Shown: positions 17,814 to 28,099 of the stretch, one piece after another
Numbering within the stretch: the stretch's first letter is position 1
Layout of the letters: each line of letters begins with the position of its first letter
Assembly (NCBI GenBank): GCA_029945445.1
Contig: JAQSCO010000015.1
Location: 144,066-208,065 of the forward strand
Reading direction: 5' to 3'
Length of the DNA stretch: 64,000 nt
Origin: Lacunisphaera sp.
Lineage (GTDB): Bacteria; Verrucomicrobiota; Verrucomicrobiia; Opitutales; Opitutaceae
Program-made: the position numbers and the translations under genes
Notes under the pieces: generated by a model
The model's input: the letters and a program-made list of their open reading frames with translations, nothing else
The model's database searches: none
Told to the model about the DNA's origin: nothing

Positions 17814-19316
17814 TTATTGCGGCGGATCGATGTTGATGTTGAGCTTCGCGAGCGTGACGCCGAGCTGGCGGTCATAGTCGGCGAGCGCCTTGGCGTAGTC
17901 GGACTGGGCGAAGGCCTCGCGCACTTCGGCGCCGGAAAGGATTTCCTGCTGCTGCGAGACGAAGAAGGTGCTGCTCTGGCCGGCGCGCAGGCGCTTGACC
18001 TCGGCGTCGAGGGTGGATTGCGCGAGTTCGCGCGCCGCCCGGGTGGCCTGCACGCGTTTCTGGGCGGTCTCGATCTGGCCGGCGGCGTTGCCGACGCGGA
18101 CGACGATGCCCTGCTCGATGCGCTCGAGGTCGGTCTGCGCCTGGCGCTGGGCGAGCTGGGCGGCGCGGTAGCGGCCGCGCTCGGTGGTGAAGGTGAGGGG
18201 CACCGAGACGACGACGCCCCAGCTGTAGGCGCGGTAATCCTCGTCCCGCAACTGCTGGCGGCTGGTCCGGAGGCTCGCGTCGTAGCCGTTGTAGCCGTAG
18301 CTGCCGACGAGGTCGACGCGGGGGAGCAGCTGGTTGCGCTGCAGGCGGGTGTTGATGCCTTCCCGCTTGAGGGAAAGTTTCGCCTGCTGATAATCGGGGC
18401 GCTGCTCAAGGGCGACGCGGAAATCGGCGGTGGCGTCCACCACGACGACCGGGGCGGGCGCGGTCGGCTCGATGGTGATGCGCTGGCCCAACAGGCCCGG
18501 GGCGTGGACGTCGCTGATCAGCGCCTTCAAGGCGTTCTCGGTTTCGCGGACCTGGCGCTCGGCGATCAGGATGCCCTCCTCGCGGGTGGCCACGCGCGAG
18601 CGCGCGGACATGACGTCGTATTCGGACATGCTGCCGACCTTGAAGCGCTTCTCGTTTTCCGCGAGCAGGCCGGCGGCGAGTTCCCTGGAGCGGACGGCGC
18701 TGCGGTGGTTGGCGTAGGCGAAGTTGAGGTCGTGATAGGCGAAAATGACGCTGGTGATGGTGTCGATCACGGACTGCCGGAACGCCCACTGGCTGATGCC
18801 GCGGTTCACCTGCGCGATGCGGATCGAGGCGAGCGTCGGGCCGAAGCCGAAGTTCTTGAGCAGCGGCTGCGTGCCGGAGACTCCCGCGAAGGTGCTGAAG
18901 TTTTCCGCGTAGGCGTTGAACGTGCCGCGGCTGTTGGTGGTGCTGGTGCCGAGCCGGTAGGTCATGCCCCAGGGGAGGACGCCGCCGAGGCCGATGTCAT
19001 AGTCGTCGGTCTTCGTGTAGCTCGTCGGCCCGCGCAGGCCGGTGCTCGCACTGACGAGGGCGGGATTGAAACTCTCGGAGTAGGTGTAGTTGCCCGAAAT
19101 GACCGGGTCGAACTTGCCGAGCGCCTCGGTCACGCGGGCGGACGCGATGGCGGCGTCGAAGCCCTCGACCTTGATGGCGAAATTTTTCGCCAGCGCGCGC
19201 TGAATGGCGCCGTCCAGCGTAATGCTTTCACCGCCAGGGGGGGCCGTCTGGGCTTGGCTGGAAAGCGCGGCGAGGGAGAAAAAGGACAGGGCGATGAGGC
19301 GCCGGAGGATGAGCAT
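17814..19316 (-). CDS. TolC family outer-membrane efflux channel
   Basis: The 500-residue protein has a signal peptide (MLILRRLIALSFFSLAALSSQAQ) and two outer-membrane efflux protein repeats of coiled helices, with the family's ITLDGAIQRALAKN start and late RAARELAQSTLDAEVKRLRAG. It would form the trimeric outer-membrane duct for the adaptors and MacB-type pumps of this region. The ATG at 19316 gives a proper signal peptide. The upstream sigma-54 promoter predicts a leader of about 15 nt, so the further upstream in-frame ATG (19379) would lie outside the transcript. It is its own transcription unit. Confidence 0.9.
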   Translation of the reverse strand: MLILRRLIALSFFSLAALSSQAQTAPPGGESITLDGAIQRALAKNFAIKVEGFDAAIASARVTEALGKFDPVISGNYTYSESFNPALVSASTGLRGPTSYTKTDDYDIGLGGVLPWGMTYRLGTSTTNSRGTFNAYAENFSTFAGVSGTQPLLKNFGFGPTLASIRIAQVNRGISQWAFRQSVIDTITSVIFAYHDLNFAYANHRSAVRSRELAAGLLAENEKRFKVGSMSEYDVMSARSRVATREEGILIAERQVRETENALKALISDVHAPGLLGQRITIEPTAPAPVVVVDATADFRVALEQRPDYQQAKLSLKREGINTRLQRNQLLPRVDLVGSYGYNGYDASLRTSRQQLRDEDYRAYSWGVVVSVPLTFTTERGRYRAAQLAQRQAQTDLERIEQGIVVRVGNAAGQIETAQKRVQATRAARELAQSTLDAEVKRLRAGQSSTFFVSQQQEILSGAEVREAFAQSDYAKALADYDRQLGVTLAKLNINIDPPQ

Positions 19317-19340
19317 TGGTGGTTGAGTTGTCCCCGACTT

Positions 19341-19356
19341 TGCAACCCTCGTGCCA
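19341..19356 (-). promoter_or_regulatory. Sigma-54 promoter of the tolC-type gene
   Basis: On the minus strand the site reads TGGCACGAGGGTTGCA. It has the -24 GG and -12 GC ten bases apart, almost exactly the sigma-54 consensus. The predicted start of transcription is near 19331, about 15 nt ahead of the ATG. Confidence 0.9.
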
Positions 19357-19453
19357 CCCCCTAAACTAAAACTATTCACCTGGAATGCAGGGTTTTGCGC
19401 GATAATGAAAAACGTCCTCCAAGCGGGTCCGCTTCATCGGCGGGATTAGGGAA

Positions 19454-19467
19454 TCCCGAAAGTGGAA
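19454..19467. promoter_or_regulatory. Upstream activator palindrome (TCCC-N6-GGGA family), tolC unit
   Basis: TCCCGAAAGTGGAA differs from TCCC-N6-GGGA at one base. Its centre is 118 bp upstream of the -12 GC. The six-base spacer GAAAGT is identical to the site at 46756-46769. It is proposed as the binding site of the sigma-54 activator encoded at 50297-51664. Confidence 0.7.
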
Positions 19468-19470
19468 CGG

Positions 19471-19564
19471 GGCGCCTGCGGCGCAGTTAGGGGTTATGCG
19501 TTCTTGGTTAAGAGTGTCAGGTTCGAATAGCTCCTAACTCCTAGCCCCTAACGGCGCTTGCGCC
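19471..19564. repeat. Heptamer-phased inverted repeat, GTTnnnn type
   Basis: Six in-phase heptamers occupy 19486-19527 (GTTAGGG, GTTATGC, GTTCTTG, GTTAAGA, GTGTCAG, GTTCGAA). The opposing arm 19531-19551 is CTCCTAA, CTCCTAG, CCCCTAA. Outer GC-rich flanks 19471-19485 and 19552-19564 also pair. The element ends one base before the stop codon of the ADOP gene at 19566. Confidence 0.8.
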
Positions 19565-19565
19565 C

Positions 19566-22028
19566 TCACTCCGCCCGCAAGGCCACGATCGGGTCCACCC
19601 TGGCTGCCCGGCGCGCGGGCAGCCAGCTGGCGAGGCTCACCGCCAGTGCCAGTACGAGGCCCGCGAGGGCGAAGACGAGCGGACTCGCCGCGGGCAGCTC
19701 CGGCCACTGGCTGCGGGCGATGCGCACGGCGATCGCCGCCGCGGCGCCGCCAAAGACAAAACCGCCGGTGAGCAGCCAGGCGCCCTGCGTCGCGACCAGC
19801 CGGATCAGCCCGGCGGCCGTGGAGCCGAGCGCGGCGCGGATGCCGAACTCGCGCATGCGCCGCGTCACCTGCAGCGCGAGCAGGCCGTAGAGCCCGATGG
19901 CGGCGAGCACGAGGCCGAGGAGACCGAACAGCCCGATGAGCGTGAGGGCGAAGCGCTCGGTGACGCGCGTCAGCGCCACCTGCTCCGCCATCGTGCTCAG
20001 CTCGTAGGCGGCGAGCCGCGGGTCGACGCGGGCGAGCGCGGCGCGGACCGTGTTCTCCAGCGAGCGCGGCTCGACCGCGGTCTCGAGCACGAAGGTGAAC
20101 TCGTTGAACGTGACCGAGGCGGCCAGCACCTGCGCGAGCGGGAGGTGCAGCGTACCGTTGATCTCGCCGTCATTGGGGTCCTCGATGATCTTGGTGTCGG
20201 CGGCGACGCCGACGATGGTGAACCACGGCCGCGGGCCGTCGAGCCGGCCCCATTTCACCAATTGGCCGACGGCGTCCTTGCCCGGCCAGTAGCGGCGGGC
20301 GAAGGCCTCGTTGACAATGCACACGTGCTGGCCGGCGGCGTTGTCGGCCGTGGTGAAATCGCGCCCGCGCAGCAGGGTTTCGCCGGTGGTCGCGAAATAG
20401 CCCGGCACCGTGGCGCGCAGGTAGGCGAGATGGAAGCCCCGCGGCTCGGGCGGAACCGCCCCGGCGGGGTTGTTGCTGATGAGCTGGCGCGCGGCCTCCA
20501 CCGGATGCGGCAGGGTGACGGTCGCGGAGCGGACGCCCGGCACGGCGCGAAACTCCCCGAGCGCCTTGTCCAGCGCCTGGGTGCGCGCCTCCGGCGTCGG
20601 ATAAAGCTGGTCGAGGGTGACCTTGAAGTTCAGCCGGTTCTCCGTGGCGAAGCCCCAGGGCTGAGTGACGAGCGTGCGGAAGTGGCCGGTGAGGAGGCCG
20701 GCGCCGACGAGCAGCATGAGCGCGACGGCGATCTCCCCGACGACGAGGGCGCCGAGGAGGCGGCGCGTGCCGCGGTCGAGGGTGGCGCCGCGTCCGCCGC
20801 CAGTCATCGCCGAGCGCAGGTCCGCGCGGCTGGCGCGCCAGGCCGGCAGCAGGCCGAAGCCGAGTCCGGCCAGCAGGAGGGTGCCGGTGGCGAAGCCGAA
20901 CACGGGCAGGTTGAGCCGCACGGCGTGGTCGAACTCGCGCATGGCGCTGCCGGTGGCGTCGGAGCCCTCAGGGCTGAGCGCCACGAGCAGCGGCGAAAAC
21001 CAGGTGGCGATGAGCAGGCCCGCGGCGGTGCCGAGGGCGGCGAGCAGGAGGGACTGGGCGAGTGATTCGCGCAGTAGCTGGCGGCGGGAGGCGCCGAGCG
21101 CGGCGCGGATGGCCGTCTCGCCCTCGCGCTCCACGGCGCGGGCGAGGAGCAGGCCGGCGAAATTGGCGGCGGCCACCAGCAGCGCGCAGAGCGCGGCGCC
21201 GTAGATCGCGAGCAGCTTGGGCCGCAGGTCGGCGACGAAACCCTCGCGCAGCGGGCGGATGTAGGCGCGCACGGGGTTGCTGGCGTCGGGTGCGGCGGCG
21301 TTGAGGCTCGCGCAAATCCGCCGCATGGCCGCATCGGCGGCGGCCGCGGTCACGCCCGGCTTCAGCCGCGCGACGCCGTAAAGGAAATGGCCGCGACCGG
21401 CCCGCGCATCAAAGCCGGCGGCGAGAGGCACCCAGATGTCGGCCCGGTAGGGATGGCGGAAGGTCGGCGGCATGACGCCGACAACGGTGTGCGGCGTGCC
21501 GTCGAGCAGCAGGACCTGGCCGAGCGCGTCGGAGCGCCCGCCGAACTGCCGCTGCCAGAGGTCGTGCCCGATGATGACGGTGCGCGCGGCACCGGGCTTG
21601 TCCTCGGCGGCGGTGAAGTTGCGCCCGAGCACCGGCGCGACGCCGAGCACGGTGAAGAAGTCCGCGGTCACGCGCGCGGTGGGCAGGTAGCGCGGGGGCG
21701 TGCCGGTGGCGGCGCCGAGCGTCAGGCTGGTGCCGGTGGCGGCGCCGAAGCCGGTGAAGATTTCGCCGCTGTGCTCCCGCCATTGCTGCACGGTCAGCTC
21801 GGAGAGGTTGAGGGTGTTGGCGCGGGTGTCCGGCTGGTCGAAGGCCTCGTGGAGCCGCACGAGCCGGTCGGGCTCGGGGAAGGGCAGCGGGCGGAGCAGC
21901 GCGGCCTCGACGATGGAGAAGATCGCGGTGTTCACGCCGATGCCGAGGGCGAGCACGAGCACGGCGGCGGCGGTGAAGCCGGGGGACTTGGCGAGTTGGC
22001 GGAACGCGTGGCGGAGGTCTTGGAGCAT
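19566..22028 (-). CDS. ADOP-type MacB/FtsX ABC permease (copy 1)
   Basis: The 820-residue protein begins [20 protein letters not shown], the ADOP (acidobacterial duplicated orphan permease) start, with a first membrane helix ([18 protein letters not shown]). A MacB periplasmic core domain, an FtsX block of three helices ([20 protein letters not shown]), a second periplasmic domain, and a second FtsX block follow, ending in [12 protein letters not shown]. MacB-type pumps move substrates by mechanotransmission in the cell envelope. It is the last gene of ATPase-ADOP-ADOP (25196 to 19566), 50 bp after copy 2. The ATG at 22028 matches the ADOP N-terminus; codons upstream do not. Confidence 0.9.
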   Translation of the reverse strand: MLQDLRHAFRQLAKSPGFTAAAVLVLALGIGVNTAIFSIVEAALLRPLPFPEPDRLVRLHEAFDQPDTRANTLNLSELTVQQWREHSGEIFTGFGAATGTSLTLGAATGTPPRYLPTARVTADFFTVLGVAPVLGRNFTAAEDKPGAARTVIIGHDLWQRQFGGRSDALGQVLLLDGTPHTVVGVMPPTFRHPYRADIWVPLAAGFDARAGRGHFLYGVARLKPGVTAAAADAAMRRICASLNAAAPDASNPVRAYIRPLREGFVADLRPKLLAIYGAALCALLVAAANFAGLLLARAVEREGETAIRAALGASRRQLLRESLAQSLLLAALGTAAGLLIATWFSPLLVALSPEGSDATGSAMREFDHAVRLNLPVFGFATGTLLLAGLGFGLLPAWRASRADLRSAMTGGGRGATLDRGTRRLLGALVVGEIAVALMLLVGAGLLTGHFRTLVTQPWGFATENRLNFKVTLDQLYPTPEARTQALDKALGEFRAVPGVRSATVTLPHPVEAARQLISNNPAGAVPPEPRGFHLAYLRATVPGYFATTGETLLRGRDFTTADNAAGQHVCIVNEAFARRYWPGKDAVGQLVKWGRLDGPRPWFTIVGVAADTKIIEDPNDGEINGTLHLPLAQVLAASVTFNEFTFVLETAVEPRSLENTVRAALARVDPRLAAYELSTMAEQVALTRVTERFALTLIGLFGLLGLVLAAIGLYGLLALQVTRRMREFGIRAALGSTAAGLIRLVATQGAWLLTGGFVFGGAAAAIAVRIARSQWPELPAASPLVFALAGLVLALAVSLASWLPARRAARVDPIVALRAE

Positions 22029-22078
22029 GGGTTGTAGTGCTCGTAGCAACCCGGTTGTGTCGGTGTGTTGACGGAAAG

Positions 22079-24505
22079 CTATTCGCTGCGCAGCGCCACC
22101 ATCGGGTCGGCCTGGGAGGCGCGGCGGGCGGGCAACCACAGCGCGGCGAGGCCCACGAGGCTGATCAACCCCGCTACGAGAAGGTAGATCACGGGGTTGT
22201 TCGCCATGTTGCCGCCGAAGACGGATTGCAGGGGGCGGGTCAGCAGGAAACCGGCGGCCAGCCCGAGGCCGATGCCCAGCGCAATCTGGAAGCCGCCTTG
22301 CCGCAGCACCAGCCGCAGCAGCTGGCCGACGGTGGAGCCCAGGGCCATGCGGATGCCGAACTCGCGCGTGCGCCGGCTCACCGCCTGCGAGGTGACACCA
22401 TACACGCCGATGGCGCCGAGGAAAAGCGTGATGCCCGCGAAGATCACGGCCATGTAGCCCACGATGCTGAACCCGCGCAGGGCGAGGGCCGTCTGGCTGG
22501 TCAGGGTGCCGATGGAGTGAATCGGCTGGTTGGGATCAATGCTGGCGATGGCCTTGCGCACGGCGGGCACGAGTTGGAGCGGATCGGACTTGGTCCGGAT
22601 GAACAGGTCGAGCCAACCCCAGCCCATCTGGTCCTGCGCGAGGTAGAAGCCGGCCTCGTTTTCGCCCGGGGTGGAAAAGATGCTCTGCATCTGCAGGTCG
22701 GGCACCACGCCGACCACGGTGACCCAGAGGTCCTGCGTCTGGTTGGTGCGGAAGCGGCGGCCAAGGGGATCCAGGCCCGGCCAGAATTTGCGCACGAACG
22801 ACTCGTTCACGATCGCGCTGCGCGTGTCCGTCGGCGTTTGCTCGCGCGTATCGAACAGCCGGCCGGCGACCGCCTTCACGGAAATAAGCGGGAAGTAATC
22901 GTTGGAGACGACCTCCAGCCAGACCGACGGCCGGTCGTTGTCATGGGCGTAGACCTTTCCCTCGGGGCCCACCTGCGTGTAAACCCCCGGGCCGATGAAG
23001 TTCCGGCTGGTGACGGCGACCGACTCGACGCCGGGCTCGGCGCGCAAGCGCTCGAGCAAGGTCCGGTAGAAACGGGCGCGCGCCTCGGGAGTGGGCTGGG
23101 TGCCTTCCTGCAATTCGACGCGGCCCGTGAGCAGCCGGTCGGGATCGTAATGGAGATTGGCCTGGCGGGTGAGATAGACCGTGAGGCTGAGGACGCCGGC
23201 GGCGACCAGCAGCATGGTGGAAAAAGTGATCTGCGCGGAGACGAGCCACCGGGCGAGCTTGCCCAAGCCCATGCCCGCGGCGGCGCGCGAATCGTCCTTC
23301 AACGCGGTATTGACATCAATCCGCGAAGCCTGCCACGCGGGCACAAGGCCGGCGAGCAGCCCCGCCGTGACGGTGGCCAGCACGGCGATTGCGAGCACGC
23401 GTTGATCCAGCCGGAAATCAAACCAGCCCGGGAGCGTCCCCTGATTGACCAGATATTCCTGCAGCAGGTCCACGCCAAACGAAGCCACGAGCAGGCCCCC
23501 GGCCGCGCCCAGACCCGCGAGGATGAAGGCTTCCGCGAGCAGCTGCCGGATGAGACGGCCACGGCTCGCCCCCACCGCCGCGCGCACCGCGAGTTCCCGG
23601 GTGCGCTGCGAGGCGCGGCCGAGGAGCATGCTGGCGACGTTCACGCAGGCGAGCAGGAGGATGAGCACGGTCATCGCCAGCATCATCAGGAGCAGGGGTT
23701 GGGTGCCGCCGCCGGAATAGGCGCGGGCGATGGTCTGCAAATTCATCCGCGCGTAGCCCTGGTTGGTCTCGGGCCAGAGCTTGACCAGGCTGGCCGCCAG
23801 CACGTCGAACTCCGTGCGCGCCTGGTCGACCGTGACTCCGGGCCTCAGCCGGCCAAACAGCTCGACCCGCTCGACCAGGCGCACGCGCGGATCGCTGGGC
23901 GTGGCGCGCAAGTTCGTCCACAGGTTTTGGTCGCCGGGAAACGTGAACTTGGGCGGCATGACCCCGATGATGGCTCCCGTCTCGCCGTTGATGGTGATCG
24001 TGCGCCCAAGAACGCCGGGTGCGGCGCCGAATTCCGTCTGCCAGAGCTTGTGCGAAAGGATGACAAAGAGAGGCTGCCCGGGCAGGTCCTCGGCCACGGT
24101 GAACCAGCGGCCCAGCATCGGCTGAATGCCCAAGACGTCCAGCAGGTTGGCGCTGGACAGGGCGCCGGTCTGCCGCGAGGGAACCAAACCGGGGCCGCTC
24201 AGGTTCAAGCCGAGCCACTGGGTGGCCGCAAGCGACTGGAAGGAAGTCTGTCGCTCGCGCAGCGCGAGATAATCGCGGTTGGGCAGCAATTCCCAATACT
24301 CCGGGCTGTTGTTTTTGGGGTCCTGCCGGGCGATGTGCAGCAAATGCTGCGCATCCGGCAGCGGCATGCCGCGCAGCAGGATGCCGTCGATCAGGCTGAA
24401 CTGGGTGGCGACAAGGCCGATGCCCAGCGCGAGGGAAAAGGCCGCGATCAGGCTGAAGCCTGGCTGGCGATACAGGAGCCGGAGAGCGTAGCGGAGGGTG
24501 CTCAT
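22079..24505 (-). CDS. ADOP-type MacB/FtsX ABC permease (copy 2)
   Basis: The 808-residue protein starts [19 protein letters not shown]. It has one N-terminal helix, two MacB core domains and two FtsX blocks, with [20 protein letters not shown] near residues 300-320 and [20 protein letters not shown] near 710-730. It ends [13 protein letters not shown]. It lies 25 bp downstream of a MacB-type ATPase gene and 50 bp upstream of copy 1. The operon therefore supplies one ATPase and two different full-length permeases. Each ADOP chain carries two FtsX units, so it may act as a fused dimer. Confidence 0.9.
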   Translation of the reverse strand: MSTLRYALRLLYRQPGFSLIAAFSLALGIGLVATQFSLIDGILLRGMPLPDAQHLLHIARQDPKNNSPEYWELLPNRDYLALRERQTSFQSLAATQWLGLNLSGPGLVPSRQTGALSSANLLDVLGIQPMLGRWFTVAEDLPGQPLFVILSHKLWQTEFGAAPGVLGRTITINGETGAIIGVMPPKFTFPGDQNLWTNLRATPSDPRVRLVERVELFGRLRPGVTVDQARTEFDVLAASLVKLWPETNQGYARMNLQTIARAYSGGGTQPLLLMMLAMTVLILLLACVNVASMLLGRASQRTRELAVRAAVGASRGRLIRQLLAEAFILAGLGAAGGLLVASFGVDLLQEYLVNQGTLPGWFDFRLDQRVLAIAVLATVTAGLLAGLVPAWQASRIDVNTALKDDSRAAAGMGLGKLARWLVSAQITFSTMLLVAAGVLSLTVYLTRQANLHYDPDRLLTGRVELQEGTQPTPEARARFYRTLLERLRAEPGVESVAVTSRNFIGPGVYTQVGPEGKVYAHDNDRPSVWLEVVSNDYFPLISVKAVAGRLFDTREQTPTDTRSAIVNESFVRKFWPGLDPLGRRFRTNQTQDLWVTVVGVVPDLQMQSIFSTPGENEAGFYLAQDQMGWGWLDLFIRTKSDPLQLVPAVRKAIASIDPNQPIHSIGTLTSQTALALRGFSIVGYMAVIFAGITLFLGAIGVYGVTSQAVSRRTREFGIRMALGSTVGQLLRLVLRQGGFQIALGIGLGLAAGFLLTRPLQSVFGGNMANNPVIYLLVAGLISLVGLAALWLPARRASQADPMVALRSE

Positions 24506-24530
24506 GACGGGGGCAGCAACAAAACGGTGC

Positions 24531-25196
<666 letters not shown>

Positions 25197-25226
25197 GCGA
25201 AATGGGTAGGCCTGCGCTGCCATATT

Positions 25227-25242
25227 TGCAACCTCTGTGCCA
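25227..25242 (-). promoter_or_regulatory. Sigma-54 promoter of the ATPase-ADOP-ADOP operon
   Basis: The minus strand reads TGGCACAGAGGTTGCA followed by AAT. GG and GC are ten bases apart. The predicted transcription start near 25217 gives a leader of about 20 nt. Confidence 0.9.
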
Positions 25243-25337
25243 GCGCGTCCCGAGAGTTTTGTCGCTGCCAGACAGAAGGTTATGGCAGGCGACTCACCGT
25301 CCGTTCCCGGGCGCGATTCGAATCCGAAATTCAGCCG

Positions 25338-25351
25338 TCCCGCTAACGGGA
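25338..25351. promoter_or_regulatory. Upstream activator palindrome TCCC-N6-GGGA, ATPase operon
   Basis: TCCCGCTAACGGGA is a palindrome of five-base arms (TCCCG/CGGGA) centred 116 bp upstream of the -12 GC. It sits 4 bp from the stop codon of the neighbouring Rsm22-like gene. Confidence 0.75.
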
Positions 25352-25354
25352 AAT

Positions 25355-26416
25355 TCAGGGGAAGCGCGCTTCGACGGCAGAGACGCGGTCGCCATGCCGG
25401 GTCCAGCGATAGATCATCGGTTCGCTCGCGTGCTTGAGCGCCTTGAAAATCTCCGGAGCATCGCGCTTCTGCAGTGTCAGATCAGCCACACCGTCCGCGG
25501 CGCAGCTGAAAATTTTCGCGTAACCCTTATACAATCTGGGCTCACCGATGATTCGCGCATAACCTTTTTCAGGCGCGCCTTGATCTAGCCGCGGCCCTGT
25601 CGGCCGTAGGCGCGGCGAAGGCTGATCGCCGATGACGCGGGCGAAACCCGCCGGCTCGGTAATGTTACGACGATCAAGGACGAGAAAACTGTAAGGCAGC
25701 GAGCGCAGGTCGATGCCGGCGCGCTGGCCGAACTTTACCCAACCCGAGTCGGCGTAGACCCCCGCCGGCGGCGCGGCGAAGAAATGGCACCAGTGCCGCT
25801 CGTTGCCGGCGGCAAGCACGCCGCACGTCGCGCGGTGCGTGCAGGGCGCCACGACCTGCAACGACGCGCCGAGCTTTTCGCGCCAGCCGCCGAGCGCGCG
25901 GCTGACCTCGTGCGTACCGGGCTCGACCCAGAGGATGGTCTCGGCGCGGGCGGCGAGCGCGCGCAGCTCGGTTCGCGCCGGTTCGTCGAGTTCGTTCAGC
26001 ACATGGCTGATGACCAGCACGCCGATCGGGCCGTCGGTGGCGGCGCGGCCGGTGGGCAGGCCGGGGAAGAGTTGCCTCGCGCGATGCTCCGCGAAATCCA
26101 TGGCGAGCGGCGAATGGTCGGACAACCGCAGCGCGGAGAAACTCGCCGCGCCGAAAAAATCCACGACGCGCCGGCCCGCGATGCCGCTGCCGCAGCCCCA
26201 GTCGAGTACGGTGGTCCCGGGGGGCGGCGACCAGCCGCGCAGTTTCAACTCGGCGAGCACGGCGTCCCATTTCCAGCCGATGCGCTCGCCGAAGGTGAAG
26301 TCGTAGCACTCGAGATCGGTGATCGTGTGCCAGTAGGGTCCGGCGGTCCTGGCGGCCGAGAGAAATGTCTCGCGCAGCCGGTCGAGCACCTCCCAGTCGA
26401 GCGATTCCCAGTTCAT
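25355..26416 (-). CDS. Rsm22-like SAM-dependent methyltransferase family protein
   Basis: The 353-residue protein has a Rossmann methyltransferase core with LDWGCGSGIAGRRV near residue 70. The Rsm22 family signature, CTHRATCGVL followed by WCHFF (near residue 200), may be a metal site in mitochondrial Rsm22 and its bacterial relatives, which are linked to small-ribosomal-subunit assembly. The C-terminal third carries three similar GYARIIGEP-like segments. A 25-bp palindrome lies 26 bp upstream of the ATG. The gene separates the MacB-type operon from a second methyltransferase gene. Confidence 0.78.
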   Translation of the reverse strand: MNWESLDWEVLDRLRETFLSAARTAGPYWHTITDLECYDFTFGERIGWKWDAVLAELKLRGWSPPPGTTVLDWGCGSGIAGRRVVDFFGAASFSALRLSDHSPLAMDFAEHRARQLFPGLPTGRAATDGPIGVLVISHVLNELDEPARTELRALAARAETILWVEPGTHEVSRALGGWREKLGASLQVVAPCTHRATCGVLAAGNERHWCHFFAAPPAGVYADSGWVKFGQRAGIDLRSLPYSFLVLDRRNITEPAGFARVIGDQPSPRLRPTGPRLDQGAPEKGYARIIGEPRLYKGYAKIFSCAADGVADLTLQKRDAPEIFKALKHASEPMIYRWTRHGDRVSAVEARFP

Positions 26417-26441
26417 GTGCGGACGCGCCGAGGCCCGGGCT

Positions 26442-26466
26442 GTTTGTAATATAATACGTTACAAAC
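26442..26466. promoter_or_regulatory. Perfect 8-bp dyad GTTTGTAA-N9-TTACAAAC
   Basis: GTTTGTAA (26442-26449) and TTACAAAC (26459-26466) flank TATAATACG. The dyad spans a TATAAT-like hexamer and is far more AT-rich than its surroundings. It lies between the start of the Rsm22-like gene and the stop of the gene upstream. The form suggests an operator for a dimeric repressor over a promoter. Confidence 0.6.
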
Positions 26467-26483
26467 CGGTTTGGGTGGGAAGG

Positions 26484-27674
26484 TCATTGGCCGAGGTCGA
26501 AGTAGAGCTGCCGGGCGAGGGCCTGGGTCTTCACGCCGTAGAAGGCGGCCAGCTCGCGCACCTTCCGCGCGTCGGCCTCGGTGCGGGCGGGGCCGGCTCG
26601 TTTTGTGGCCGCGATCATGATGTTCTTGGCCGTATGCTCGGTGGAGATGAACTCGAAGACCTTGGTGTCGTAGCCGGCCCACTCCAGCAGCAGGGCGCGC
26701 AGCGCGTCGGTGGCGAACTCGGCGTGGCGCTCCGCGAAAATCCCGTGCGCCAGCGCCGGAGCCAGCACCGGGGCGGGGTGCAACTGCGCGCGGAGCTCCT
26801 TCTGGCAGCAGGGGGCCACGACAATCAGGGCGGCGCCCGCCTGCACGCCCTTGGCGATGGCGTCGTCGGTGGCGGTGTCGCAGGCGTGCAGCGCGATCAG
26901 GACGTCGAGCGTGGCGAAGGCCGCGGACTCGATCGTGCCGGGCAGAAAGCTGAGCCGGGCGCGGCCGGTCTCGCGCGCGAGGCGGTTGCAGAGCTCGACC
27001 AGCTCGGGCCGGGCCTCGATGCCGCGGACGTGGGCGGCGCGCGCGGCGACGAGGTTGAAGTAGTCGCTGGTGGCGAAGGTCAGGTAGCCCTTGCCGCAGC
27101 CCATGTCGGCGATCTCGAGCGGCCGGTGGGAGGGGAGCGCCGCATCCGCCGCAAGGTGACTGAGGATCTCCACGAACTTGTGGATCTGCCGGTGCTTGTC
27201 GGCCATGCCCTCGCGGACCGAGCCAGTTGAAGTCGTGACGCCCAGCGCCTGCAGCCACGGCTGGCTCTCGCCGGTGAGCAGGCGCTGCTTCGGGCGGTCG
27301 TGGGCGGGGTCGGGTTTCTCCTCCCCGGCGGGTCCGTAGGTCAGGCGCGGTTCGCCCTTCTTGTTGTATTCGAGCTGGGCCAGGCGGGTGGTGGTGAACA
27401 GGTGGGCGCTGTGGAAATCCGCGCCGATGAGCGGGGCGAGCGTCGTCAAGGCATCCTCGGGCGGGAAATTCTTGGTGATGTCCTGCCGTTCGTGCCGCCA
27501 GACGAGCGAGAGATGCGGCGCGCCGCGTACCTCGACCGGGCGGGCGAAAAGATTGCGCAACGTGGCGTCGGCGCCACGGGGCTTGCCAAGCGTGAGGCGG
27601 ACGAAACTGCCGTCGCGCACGCTGGCACCGAGCTGGGCGAGGAATTGCTCCCGGAGGATGGCTTCGTCGGTCAT
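26484..27674 (-). CDS. SAM-dependent methyltransferase (Methyltransf_32-like)
   Basis: The 396-residue protein has a variable N-terminal half and a C-terminal methyltransferase domain with IADMGCGKGYLTFAT near residue 190 and VLIALHACDTATDDAI near 275. A conserved VVAPCCQKELR follows, typical of the Methyltransf_32 family. The substrate is unknown; relatives are suspected RNA or protein methyltransferases. The ATG at 27674 overlaps the stop of the DCC-family gene (TGATGA junction), so the two are coupled. Confidence 0.82.
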   Translation of the reverse strand: MTDEAILREQFLAQLGASVRDGSFVRLTLGKPRGADATLRNLFARPVEVRGAPHLSLVWRHERQDITKNFPPEDALTTLAPLIGADFHSAHLFTTTRLAQLEYNKKGEPRLTYGPAGEEKPDPAHDRPKQRLLTGESQPWLQALGVTTSTGSVREGMADKHRQIHKFVEILSHLAADAALPSHRPLEIADMGCGKGYLTFATSDYFNLVAARAAHVRGIEARPELVELCNRLARETGRARLSFLPGTIESAAFATLDVLIALHACDTATDDAIAKGVQAGAALIVVAPCCQKELRAQLHPAPVLAPALAHGIFAERHAEFATDALRALLLEWAGYDTKVFEFISTEHTAKNIMIAATKRAGPARTEADARKVRELAAFYGVKTQALARQLYFDLGQ

Positions 27675-28054
27675 CACCGGATGAGCATAGAGAATATCCG
27701 GCGATTGCGAGCCACGATCCGGTAGCAGAACTCCAGCAGCGGCGCCGCGCCGGACTGGTAGCCGCGCAGCAGCACCCCGCGCCGGCCCCGGCCGTGCGCG
27801 CGGGCCCGCAGGGCGGCCTGTGCGCCGGAGTAGACCGCGCCGTCCGGCTCGACGAGCTGGAGCGCCCCGGCATAGGCCGCCGCAGGGATCTCGGGAAATC
27901 TTTCCCGCGCCTCCTGTGACGGGGCCACGTCGACCCGCCCGGCGAAATCCCGCTGCCATTGCCCGGCCCATTGCCGGCAGAAACGGCAGTCGCCGTCGAA
28001 GAGCACGAGCGGCCGCGGAGGCGGGGCGGCGACGCGATAGCGGGGGAACGGCAT
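27674..28054 (-). CDS. DCC family thiol-disulfide oxidoreductase-like protein (DUF393)
   Basis: The 126-residue protein contains FDGDCRFCRQW near residue 20. This DGxCxxC motif defines the DCC1/DUF393 family of predicted thioredoxin-fold oxidoreductases. No signal peptide is seen. Its stop overlaps the start of the methyltransferase gene downstream. The biological role of the family is poorly known. Confidence 0.82.
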   Translation of the reverse strand: MPFPRYRVAAPPPRPLVLFDGDCRFCRQWAGQWQRDFAGRVDVAPSQEARERFPEIPAAAYAGALQLVEPDGAVYSGAQAALRARAHGRGRRGVLLRGYQSGAAPLLEFCYRIVARNRRIFSMLIR

Positions 28055-28099
28055 GCCGCAGAGATGCCGGCGTCGGGCCGGCGCGGCAAGCGCGGCGTA

